Shown piece by piece: positions 55,003-64,000 of a DNA stretch of 64,000 bases. Position 1 is the first letter of the stretch. Every line of letters starts with the position of its first letter. This DNA is from Neocallimastix lanati (nom. inval.) (lineage: Eukaryota > Neocallimastigomycota > Neocallimastigomycetes > Neocallimastigales > Neocallimastigaceae). The stretch spans positions 149,691 to 213,690 of the forward strand of contig JACVTC010000200.1 in NCBI GenBank assembly GCA_016946835.1, written 5' to 3'. Below the pieces are notes generated by a model, which saw only the letters and a list, made by a program, of their open reading frames with translations, searched no databases and had not been told where the DNA came from. The translations under genes were made by a program, and so were the position numbers.

Positions 55003-55944
55003 TGTAAAATAAAATAATAGCTTAGGTCGGCGAGGACAGACTATAATTTGTTTTACACTATTTTATTATATCAACACTATAATTAATTATTAACTAAAAC
55101 ACTAAAACTAAAAAACTAATTTAATTTTTTGTTTTATAAAAAAATCCTTTTATTAATATTTCTTATTTGTTGAATTTAACTATTCTAAAATCAACAATCA
55201 CTTAACTGGGTACCGTAGGGTCCTTTACCGGAAAGCCTACTAGCAGTTAAGATTTTCAAAATAAAATTTAAAATAAAATTTGTTTTATAAAAAAATAACT
55301 ATTCTAATAATAGTTATAATACTAATTAATAAAATACAAAATTTATACTATCTATATTATCTATACTAAACTATACTATTCTAAACTATACTATTTTCTA
55401 TACTATTTTCTATACTATTTTCCAACTATCGTTCAATAGTTGAAAATTAACTCTTTTTATACTTTTTGAAAATTAAAATTTAAATTGAATAGATTGTAAT
55501 AAACTAACTAAAATATTATTATATATTTGTAATTACATTTAATAATAAATTACATGAATTTTTATGAGTTATTTTAATATAAAAACTATTTAAAACTATC
55601 TAATATTTCTAAAAATAAATAAACAAAACGGCAAGTTTTTGTAAACAAACGGAAAAGGCAATTTTTCTTTGATTATTTTAATTTAACTAATTTATGACTA
55701 ATTATTTTTAATTTACAAGTTTCATGACTAATTATTTTTAATTTACAAAGTTTCATGATTCAAAGTGAGTAATAATGATGTAAATTCTCCAAATAATTTA
55801 GTCATACATTTTTGAGAAAATTAATTAAATTAATAATTTGGAATACATTTAAATTTATATTAAAAATTTGGAAAACATTTTTATCCACAATAATTTACAT
55901 TACATTACATTTAAATACGTATTCAAATTATTAAATATTTTACA
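55003..55944 (-). repeat. Gypsy-2 3' LTR (right arm)
   Basis: 942 bp, inverted copy of 40392-41333. Confidence 0.95.
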
Positions 55945-55977
55945 TGCCCCTCTGTTTAAGTCGAGCCCCTGAGCGAC

Positions 55978-58920
55978 TTATAATCTAGAAGGAACTCTAT
56001 TTGTTTTATTGAACTCTTGTACTAATTGAGGATCAGTGATTTCATCTTCAGACAACCAAGTACATTCAGTAGCTGGAAGTCCTTTCCATAACATAAAGTA
56101 AAAAGGTTTATTGTTAACAACTTTAGCGGCAACAATCTTCAAAGGTTCCTTTCCTTCAGTATCAGTAGCGATCGAAGTAATTCGAGTAATAGTACTTGCA
56201 CTTGATTCATTAAATTCTCTTTCATTGTAAGGTTCTAGATTTGAAATATGGAAAACATTATGGCATTTAATAGTATCAGGTAATTCTAATTTATAAGAAA
56301 CAGGGCCTGTTTTTTCAATAATTTTAAAAGGACCGAGTTTTCTGTTAGTCAATTTAGAAGGACCTTTTGGAAGTAAGTCTGGACGCTTTAACCAAACTTT
56401 ATCACCTACTTTTAATTTTGGTCCTACAATTCTTAAGTGATCTGCATATCTCTTATATCTTTCCTTAGCTTTTTCTAAATTTTTCTTGAGGAATTGCATG
56501 TTTTTCCTTATTTGTTCAACATGGTCAATGGTACTTGTTCTTCTGCTATCAGCAGGTATAACTGGATTGAATTTTGGATTAAAACCATAATTTGAGAAGA
56601 ATGGTGTCTGATTAGTCGATTGTTGTAATGTGTTATTATATGCGAATTCAGCATAAGGAAGAATGTCCATCCAGTTATTTTTTCTTTTGTTAATATAGCA
56701 CCTTAAAAATTGTTCTAATATACCATTAACTCGTTCAGTTTGACCATCTGTTTGAGGGTGATGTGCTGTTGACAAATTTTGACGAATATCTAATAAACTA
56801 CAAAGTTTTTGCCAGAATTCGGAGGTGAATTGAGATCCTCTATCGGAAGTAATATCTTCTGGTAATCCGTGTAAACGAAAAACTTCTCTAAAAAATACAT
56901 CAGCAGCGATTTGAGCAGTAGGTATACTTCTAAATGGAATAAAGTGAGCCATCTTTGTTAATCTATCAACTACGACCATTATAACTGTTTTGTCTCTTGA
57001 CTTAGGTAAATCAGTTATAAAATCCATTGAGACTGAGGACCATGGTCTTTTTGGAGTAGGAAGAGGTTGAAGTAATCCATAAGGACGGTGGCGATCATCT
57101 TTTACTTGAGCACATGTTTTGCATGATGCGATGTACTTAACAATATCGGAAGTCATCTTAAACCAAACAAAATTTCTACTTATAATTTCTTTGGTTTTGA
57201 GAATACCAAAATGACCTTGAACTGGATTATCATGATGAATAGCAATGATAATATTTCTCATCTTCTTTGGAACGAAAATTAAACCCTTATATAATAATAA
57301 ACCTTCTTCGTCAATAGTAAAGTCTTTCATTTTATTTTTATATTTATTATTAGAAGTAGATTCTCCTTTTTTGATCTTGATTAATTCTTGTATGACTTCA
57401 TCATCTTTAATTTCTTTTATCAATTCATCTTTTAAGTTCCCTTGAATTGCAACTAAACATAAATCTTCTGTAGCTTCTTGTATTGTAAGACAAGTTGAAG
57501 TTTCTTTTTCATCATCTATTTCTTGATTTTCATAATCTGGTCTTCTCGAAAAAGCATCTGGTTTTCCACCTTCTTTTCCTGGTCTATATTGTATTTTGTA
57601 ATCAAATCGAGATAAGAATAAGTTCCATCTTATTTGACGTTGAGATAACAACTCAGGTTTACGTGGAAAAGTTAAATTTTTATGATCGGTATAAATTGTA
57701 AATTGATGCTTAGCCCCTTCTAAGTAATGTCTCCATTCTTGTAACGCACACTTGACAGCTAATAATTCCTTGTCATATATTGGATAATTCTTTTCAGATT
57801 TTGTTAAACCTCTTGAATAATAACAAATTGGATGTAATGCGTTTGTATATTTTTGTCTTTGAGATAACACAGCACCGATTGCAAAATTACTTGCATCTGT
57901 CTCTACTATAAACGGTAATTCTGGATCTGCATGAACAAGTATTGGTTCTTTTGTAAAGAGTTTCTTTAAAGTTTCGAATGCGACAGAACATCCTTCAGTC
58001 CATTCATATTTAACATCTTTTCTTGTTAAGTTGTGTAACGGCTTAGCAATTTTAGCAAAGTTTGGGATGAATCTTCTGTAATAATTACATAAGCCTACGA
58101 AAGATTGTACTTCCTTCACGGTAGTTGGTACTGGCCATTCTAAAATCGATTTAACTTTGTCTGGATCCATAGAAATTCCTTTATCCGAAATAATATGTCC
58201 TAAAAAAGTTGTTTTTTGAACTTCAAATTCACATTTACTTAATTTTGCATAAAGACCACTTTCTTGTAATTTCTTAAGTATTTTCTTAACATGTGTACGG
58301 TGTTCTTCTAATGTCTCAGAATAAATAAGTATATCATCGATATAGGCAAAAGCAAATTCATCTAAGTATTCTCCTAAAACGTCATTAATAAAGTGTTGGA
58401 AAGTTGCTGGAGCATTCTTCAAACCAAATGGCATAACAAGATATTCGAAATGACCATATCTTGTTCGAAATGCTGTTTTATATTCATCACCTTCACGTAT
58501 TCTTACCAGGTTATAAGCTGATTTTAAATCTAACTTAGTAAAATACTTAGCTTCTCTCAATCTGTCAAAAAGCTCGGTGATTAAAGGGAGTGGATAGGAG
58601 TCCCTTATAGTATTTTCATTAAGTCTTCGATAATCGACACAAAGTCTTAAACTTCCATCCTTTTTTCTAACGAATAAAATTGGAGCACCAGCAGGAGATG
58701 TTGAAGGTCTAATGAAGCCTTTTTCTAAATTTTCTTTGATATATTCTTTTAAAGCTTCACGTTCTTCTTCCGTTAATGGATATAATGGTCCATAAAATAA
58801 GTCTACATCATCCTTTAATCTAATTTTACAGTCGTATGGACGATGTGGTGGTAATTCGTTACACTCTTGTTCATCAAACACATTTTTAAATTTCTCATAT
58901 TGTTTTGGTATTCTTTCCAA
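55978..58920 (-). CDS. Gypsy-2 pol (right arm)
   Basis: 980 codons; the deduced protein is the same as the left-arm pol, including RT, RNase H, integrase and chromodomain. Upstream the frame is separated from gag by a seven-A run (T7 on + at 58988-58994; six A in the left arm), which creates a stop in the gag frame. Confidence 0.96.
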   Translation of the reverse strand: MERIPKQYEKFKNVFDEQECNELPPHRPYDCKIRLKDDVDLFYGPLYPLTEEEREALKEYIKENLEKGFIRPSTSPAGAPILFVRKKDGSLRLCVDYRRLNENTIRDSYPLPLITELFDRLREAKYFTKLDLKSAYNLVRIREGDEYKTAFRTRYGHFEYLVMPFGLKNAPATFQHFINDVLGEYLDEFAFAYIDDILIYSETLEEHRTHVKKILKKLQESGLYAKLSKCEFEVQKTTFLGHIISDKGISMDPDKVKSILEWPVPTTVKEVQSFVGLCNYYRRFIPNFAKIAKPLHNLTRKDVKYEWTEGCSVAFETLKKLFTKEPILVHADPELPFIVETDASNFAIGAVLSQRQKYTNALHPICYYSRGLTKSEKNYPIYDKELLAVKCALQEWRHYLEGAKHQFTIYTDHKNLTFPRKPELLSQRQIRWNLFLSRFDYKIQYRPGKEGGKPDAFSRRPDYENQEIDDEKETSTCLTIQEATEDLCLVAIQGNLKDELIKEIKDDEVIQELIKIKKGESTSNNKYKNKMKDFTIDEEGLLLYKGLIFVPKKMRNIIIAIHHDNPVQGHFGILKTKEIISRNFVWFKMTSDIVKYIASCKTCAQVKDDRHRPYGLLQPLPTPKRPWSSVSMDFITDLPKSRDKTVIMVVVDRLTKMAHFIPFRSIPTAQIAADVFFREVFRLHGLPEDITSDRGSQFTSEFWQKLCSLLDIRQNLSTAHHPQTDGQTERVNGILEQFLRCYINKRKNNWMDILPYAEFAYNNTLQQSTNQTPFFSNYGFNPKFNPVIPADSRRTSTIDHVEQIRKNMQFLKKNLEKAKERYKRYADHLRIVGPKLKVGDKVWLKRPDLLPKGPSKLTNRKLGPFKIIEKTGPVSYKLELPDTIKCHNVFHISNLEPYNEREFNESSASTITRITSIATDTEGKEPLKIVAAKVVNNKPFYFMLWKGLPATECTWLSEDEITDPQLVQEFNKTNRVPSRL

Positions 58921-58984
58921 ACTTTTATTTTCTTTAACACTTTCATTATTATAATCACATTTAATAACACTTTTATCTTTATTT

Positions 58985-60548
58985 TCATTTTTTTAAAACA
59001 TAACAGAAAGCATAATTTTCGAATTTTCCTTTATTTAATTGTTTTCTTTTAATACATTTTTTTTTTTTAACTAAGGCTTTTTTCATAATAGCCTTTATAT
59101 TACGTGATTTTTTACTACATAATTTATTTTTATTATCGACTAATTTTTTAACATCATTATTATCTAAACTATCTAATACATTATTATAATTATTAATAAT
59201 TTCTCTAGCTAATTGTATCTTACTTCGGCGGATTTCATCTTTTTTCTTCTTTTCTTCAGTTGTTCTTCTCATAATATCTTCAGCGGTGGCACAACAATTT
59301 CTCTTGCAGTATTGGGAACTGAATCTGATATTACCTTTATCAAATTCAATTGTTGGGCAATGCTTCTTCAACCATGGATTTCCTAAAATAACCGAAATTC
59401 CTTTTGGTAAACTATAAATGTAAAATTGAATGGTTTCGATATGTTGACCCATGACCATAGTTAATGGAATGGTTTCATAACGAATTGTTCCATTTCCGTT
59501 AAATCCGATAACGTTTTTCTCATGGCGGATTCGTTGTACTGGGATCTGGTATTTATCGGCGGTAGCTCTATCCATAATATTAAGATCTGAACCAGTATCT
59601 AGAATTGCGGACATAATAAAACCATTTTTGTACTTAAAAACAACATTGTAAGTGTGAGCTAAACTTTTCTCGCTCCATTTAATCTGTAAGATCTTTTCTC
59701 TTCTTCTAATTTTGTCCTGTTGCTTGGGACAGTTTTCCTTTAAGTGGCTTGTGCTCTTACATATAAAACACTTCTTCGGTTTGTTTGACCTCTTTGGTGA
59801 AGAATCCCTGTAATTTTGGCTACTTCGGTAATTATTTTGGTAACGACTTGATCCTAAATCCCTACGAAAAGGTCTAATTCTTCTTTGATCTATATCCATT
59901 GGGTCATTTCCGTTAACACGACGATCTTCTTCAGCATTAGCAGCTACAACATTAATTAGTTCATTAATTCTTCTAATTCTAGGATAAATTAGTTTGGTTC
60001 TTTCTTTTTCTCTTGTTGGTAAACCCTCAATGAAAAAATGGATTTTAGCTTCGTCATTAAATGATGAATCTCTGGCTATTTTTCTCGAACTGATTGCAGT
60101 ATTCGGCTATTGTTCTAAATTGTTGGCTACGTATCTTGGTAAGTCGACTGTTCGCGACATCTGAACTCGCACAGGATTTGTAACGTTGTTGCAAAGCGTC
60201 AATAAAATTCTCGTAATTTTCCAATAGTGGACTTTCTTCTTTAACTAGATCAGCAAACCATTCAGCAGCGTTTCCCTCCAAATAACTACTTATAATATCA
60301 ATCTTGAATTCGTCATCAGCAGCAGCTTCTTCGTCTAAATTGTACTTAAAATATCGGTTGATTTGACCAAGGAAGGCTGGTAGTTCGTTTCTTCTTCCGG
60401 AGAATGCTTTTGGTTTCGGAATGAGGCGTGCCCTGGTATTGACGTTATTACCAACCTCATTTTCTATTTCCATGGAGCTGGCTTCAGAGGCTGCGTCAAA
60501 GTCTCCCCTAGCTCCTGGATGTTGATTGTTGATATTTATGTAATTCAT
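58985..60548 (-). pseudogene. Gypsy-2 gag-protease (right arm), frameshifted
   Basis: Same protein as the left arm but broken by one extra A in a 5-A run (T5 on + at 60079-60083; four A in the left arm), which splits it into an N-terminal capsid part (ATG 60548 to about 60057) and a second part with capsid end, zinc knuckle and DTGS protease. After the Lys-rich region this copy has 12 A (59057-59068) and stays open further (KGKFENYAFCYVLKK) before stopping at the seven-A run. The indels fall in homopolymers only, so they may be sequencing or consensus errors. Confidence 0.88.
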
Positions 60549-60689
60549 CTTATTATTATTATTTATTAAACTATAAATTAAACTATAAAGTATTACTAAA
60601 TCCACTTTTTAATTATTATTTCAAAAAAAAAAAATTTTTATACTATTACTAGTCTATCCTACACAAAGGTAAACTATACTAATCTAACG

Positions 60690-60700
60690 AGTTGGAAAAT
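60690..60700 (-). promoter_or_regulatory. Gypsy-2 self-priming site (right arm)
   Basis: AGTTGGAAAAT on the + strand next to the LTR; mirror of 35638-35648. Confidence 0.8.
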
Positions 60701-61642
60701 TGTAAAATAAAATAATAGCTTAGGTCGGCGAGGACAGACTATAATTTGTTTTACACTATTTTATTATATCAACACTATAATTAATTATTAACTAAAACAC
60801 TAAAACTAAAAAACTAATTTAATTTTTTGTTTTATAAAAAAATCCTTTTATTAATATTTCTTATTTGTTGAATTTAACTATTCTAAAATCAACAATCACT
60901 TAACTGGGTACCGTAGGGTCCTTTACCGGAAAGCCTACTAGCAGTTAAGATTTTCAAAATAAAATTTAAAATAAAATTTGTTTTATAAAAAAATAACTAT
61001 TCTAATAATAGTTATAATACTAATTAATAAAATACAAAATTTATACTATCTATATTATCTATACTAAACTATACTATTCTAAACTATACTATTTTCTATA
61101 CTATTTTCTATACTATTTTCCAACTATCGTTCAATAGTTGAAAATTAACTCTTTTTATACTTTTTGAAAATTAAAATTTAAATTGAATAGATTGTAATAA
61201 ACTAACTAAAATATTATTATATATTTGTAATTACATTTAATAATAAATTACATGAATTTTTATGAGTTATTTTAATATAAAAACTATTTAAAACTATCTA
61301 ATATTTCTAAAAATAAATAAACAAAACGGCAAGTTTTTGTAAACAAACGGAAAAGGCAATTTTTCTTTGATTATTTTAATTTAACTAATTTATGACTAAT
61401 TATTTTTAATTTACAAGTTTCATGACTAATTATTTTTAATTTACAAAGTTTCATGATTCAAAGTGAGTAATAATGATGTAAATTCTCCAAATAATTTAGT
61501 CATACATTTTTGAGAAAATTAATTAAATTAATAATTTGGAATACATTTAAATTTATATTAAAAATTTGGAAAACATTTTTATCCACAATAATTTACATTA
61601 CATTACATTTAAATACGTATTCAAATTATTAAATATTTTACA
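60701..61642 (-). repeat. Gypsy-2 5' LTR (right arm)
   Basis: 942 bp, inverted copy of 34696-35637, including TATA box and transcript-start 11-mer. Confidence 0.95.
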
Positions 61643-61647
61643 TTAGA

Positions 61648-61954
61648 GAATTAAATAAATATAAAGTAAGAAACACAAATTTTATTTATTTATTTATTAT
61701 TTTTATTTATAAATTTATTTGATTTTATTCATTTATTTTATTAATTGGTTTGATGATATTTAAAAATTAGTAGCAAAATTTACAACTATTTATACTTTTT
61801 TTTCAAGGCATAAAAGTTGTTCTTGCCACTAAATTACACTTTATTTATTTTTTTTTTTTATAAAAACTATTAAATTTAAATTGAGTTTTATAATCAATTA
61901 TATAAAATTTAATTATAACAATATAAATAAAATACATTTATAATATTAATAAAA

Positions 61955-62018
<64 letters not shown>

Positions 62019-62475
62019 CTATCTAAAATATTACTAATAAGAATTTATTTAATTGGCTATATTTTTTATTACAATCTGTTAAAATAAAAATAAAAATAAA
62101 AATACTATTCTAATATAAAGGTTTTTAATAAAATAAAATATTTTTCAATATAAAATAAAACATTTCGATATAAAATTTTATAATAAAAGTTAAAATATAA
62201 TATATAAATTTTTAATTATCAATATATAAAAAATATTATTAATACAAATTTTCATTATTAATATAAAAATATAAAAAAATAAGATTTATTATTAATATTG
62301 CTAATATTAGTTTAAATATATAAAAATATTACTATTAATATAAGATTTAATATAAAAATATAAAGTTTAATATAATTTTTGATTTAATTTTTGATCTTTG
62401 GATTTAAAAATTTATTAAAGTACAAAAATAATAATGTACACATAATGTATTAGAAATAAATCGTAGATTTAATTA
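61648..62475. other. AT-rich spacer with a 57-T run (right arm)
   Basis: Mirror of 33863-34690; T57 at 61957-62013 against A55 in the left arm. No coding potential. Confidence 0.7.
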
Positions 62476-64000
62476 AGAATGCATTATTTAGTACATTCTT
62501 ATCATTTTTTATGAAATTTTAATTGAAATATGATATTTATTTAAAAGATTAGATTTTAATTTGATGGGTTAGATTAAATGAAAGTAATCTATAATATATA
62601 AGATGAAAATTATAATGAAGTGGATTCATATTTAAATTAGTAGTAAAAACCTTTCTTGTTTAGGATTTTTCTATATTTTCAAAAACGAAAAAAAAGTATA
62701 TATACTCATATCTATACCTTTTTGTAGAAATTAGTTTTAAAAAAATACAAAGAAAAGAATTTTTTTTAATAAATAGTATTTATGAATATATTATTTTTTA
62801 TTACAAAATATTAAATAAAATAAAAAAATGTAAATAAAAAGTACTAATTAAAAAAAAAATTAATTATAAAGACATAAAATATTCAAATCTTGATTTATGA
62901 ATTATCGTATAAGATTAATTACTTTTGTATCAAAATATTTTATTTAATTTAATTCATTTTTAATATTTAAAAGTAAAATATAATAAAATAAAAAATGAAA
63001 ATCAAAAGTCATTAAATAAGTGATGTTATTTTGAAATACATATATATATATTTAATTAATAATAAATTATTTTAAAATAAAAATTAATGAGATGAATTTA
63101 TTATTAAAAATAATATAATATAAAAATTATAAATTAAAAATGTATAATTATAAATTATTAATATTAAAATTATAATATATTTATCATACACATAAAAATA
63201 TAAAATAATAATCTTTAAGAAATAAATATAAAATATTAAGTTATAATTTTTAAGAAAATAAATATAAAATATAAATTTTTTATAAATATTAAAGTTAATA
63301 TTATTTTTATTAATACAAATATTTAATTAATTTATTTCATAAATTTTCTTTGCAATGTAATTAAAAACTGATTATTTAAATAATATGGTATAAAACTGAG
63401 TACATAAATAATATAAAAATATAATCATTAAAATATCAATATTAACGATAAAAAAAAATATTGCATTAAATATTAAAATATGAACAAAATATATATATAT
63501 ATATATTTTTTTTAAATGTTGAAATTTAAAACGAACAAAAAAAAAAAAAAAAAAAAAAAAAATTACTAGAAGAAATAAAAATAATTATAAATTATGAATT
63601 ATTTAGAGATTTAGAAATTAACAATAAAAAATTTATAATTTATAAAAAGAAAAAAGAAATTTTAGTTAAAAATTACAAGTTATTCATTACCTATTTAATC
63701 ATTTAACCATTTAACCATTTAACTATTTAGTTTCTACTTAATTTGAGATGAGAATGGTATTAATATATCATTCTCAATAGATTATAACTAGAAGAGATCA
63801 CTTAACAAAGACATCAAATACAATTTTATTTTAGGAAATATTAATAGGCTTGTTTAGAGATTGAAAGGTGTTGATTATCGAAACGATAAATTGCTATATA
63901 ACAGTAGTAGATAAATTATTTAAAAATATTATAATGATTTATCTATTATCATCAAAATATATATGAAGTACTAAAAATAAAAACAAAAATAAAATAAAAA
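62476..64000 (-). repeat. Duplication A, right arm copy
   Basis: Mirror of about 32340-33862, with several one-base homopolymer differences (e.g. near 63055-63110, 63410, 63630, 63690). Confidence 0.8.

Larger units (their letters stand above)
55003..61642 (-). mobile_element. Gypsy-2 (right arm copy)
   Basis: Mirror copy: LTRs 55003-55944 and 60701-61642 (942 bp each), TSD (TTAGA on +) at 54998-55002 and 61643-61647, purine tract at 55945-55953, self-priming site at 60690-60700. Coding differs from the left arm in homopolymer runs only, as far as I can see. Confidence 0.95.
48769..64000. repeat. Right arm of the giant inverted repeat
   Basis: Inverted copy of 32340-47567, still paired at the last base of the window, so it may continue outside. 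Confidence 0.95.

Overview
The window is very AT-rich eukaryotic DNA with long A/T homopolymers, short tandem repeats, split genes with GT..AG introns and tRNA genes without encoded CCA. It is almost entirely retrotransposon. No host protein gene is intact. Base composition and Asn/Lys-rich proteins would fit an early-diverging, AT-rich fungal genome, but no marker gene here settles the taxon.

Layout. 1-4349: decayed Ty1/copia element (Copia-1, + strand, cut by the window edge). 5393-18867: Ty3/gypsy element on the - strand (Gypsy-1) with gag, protease and pol ORFs. A ~450 bp tRNA-headed SINE sits in its left LTR. A second LTR element (13649-18746, TSD ATTTG) sits in its right LTR; it has no visible gag/pol and holds broken non-retroviral gene pieces, one with consensus splice sites. 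19672-19753: tRNA-Ser(GCT). 20870-21960: decayed gypsy gag-protease. 22469-28499: nearly intact copia element (Copia-3, - strand) with apparently identical 269-bp LTRs, inserted in a 17-bp minisatellite (TSD TTTTA). 30491-32310: decayed copia leader and reverse transcriptase (Copia-5).

From about 32340 to the window end the sequence is a giant inverted repeat: arms 32340-47567 and 48769-64000, separated by a 1201-bp spacer. Each arm holds a direct duplication (A/A'), a complete chromodomain-containing gypsy element (Gypsy-2, 942-bp LTRs, TSD TCTAA) 24 bp upstream of a tRNA-Met(CAT) gene, a decayed copia gag-protease fragment (Copia-4), and the LTR and gag start of a further gypsy element (Gypsy-6) whose gag is cut by the inversion junction. 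The arms differ, where I compared them, almost only in homopolymer length, so the palindrome is either very recent or an assembly/read fold-back product.

Three priming strategies coexist. Gypsy-2 and Gypsy-6 each carry 11 nt right after the 5' LTR that are exactly complementary to an 11-mer inside that LTR, placed about 30 bp after a TATA box: the Tf1/sushi self-priming arrangement. Gypsy-1 has a classical site for a tRNA 3' end. The copia elements share a site matching the anticodon arm, in some cases also the D-arm, of tRNA-Lys(CUU), implying a half-tRNA primer. Gypsy-1 also carries a textbook -1 frameshift signal between gag and protease.
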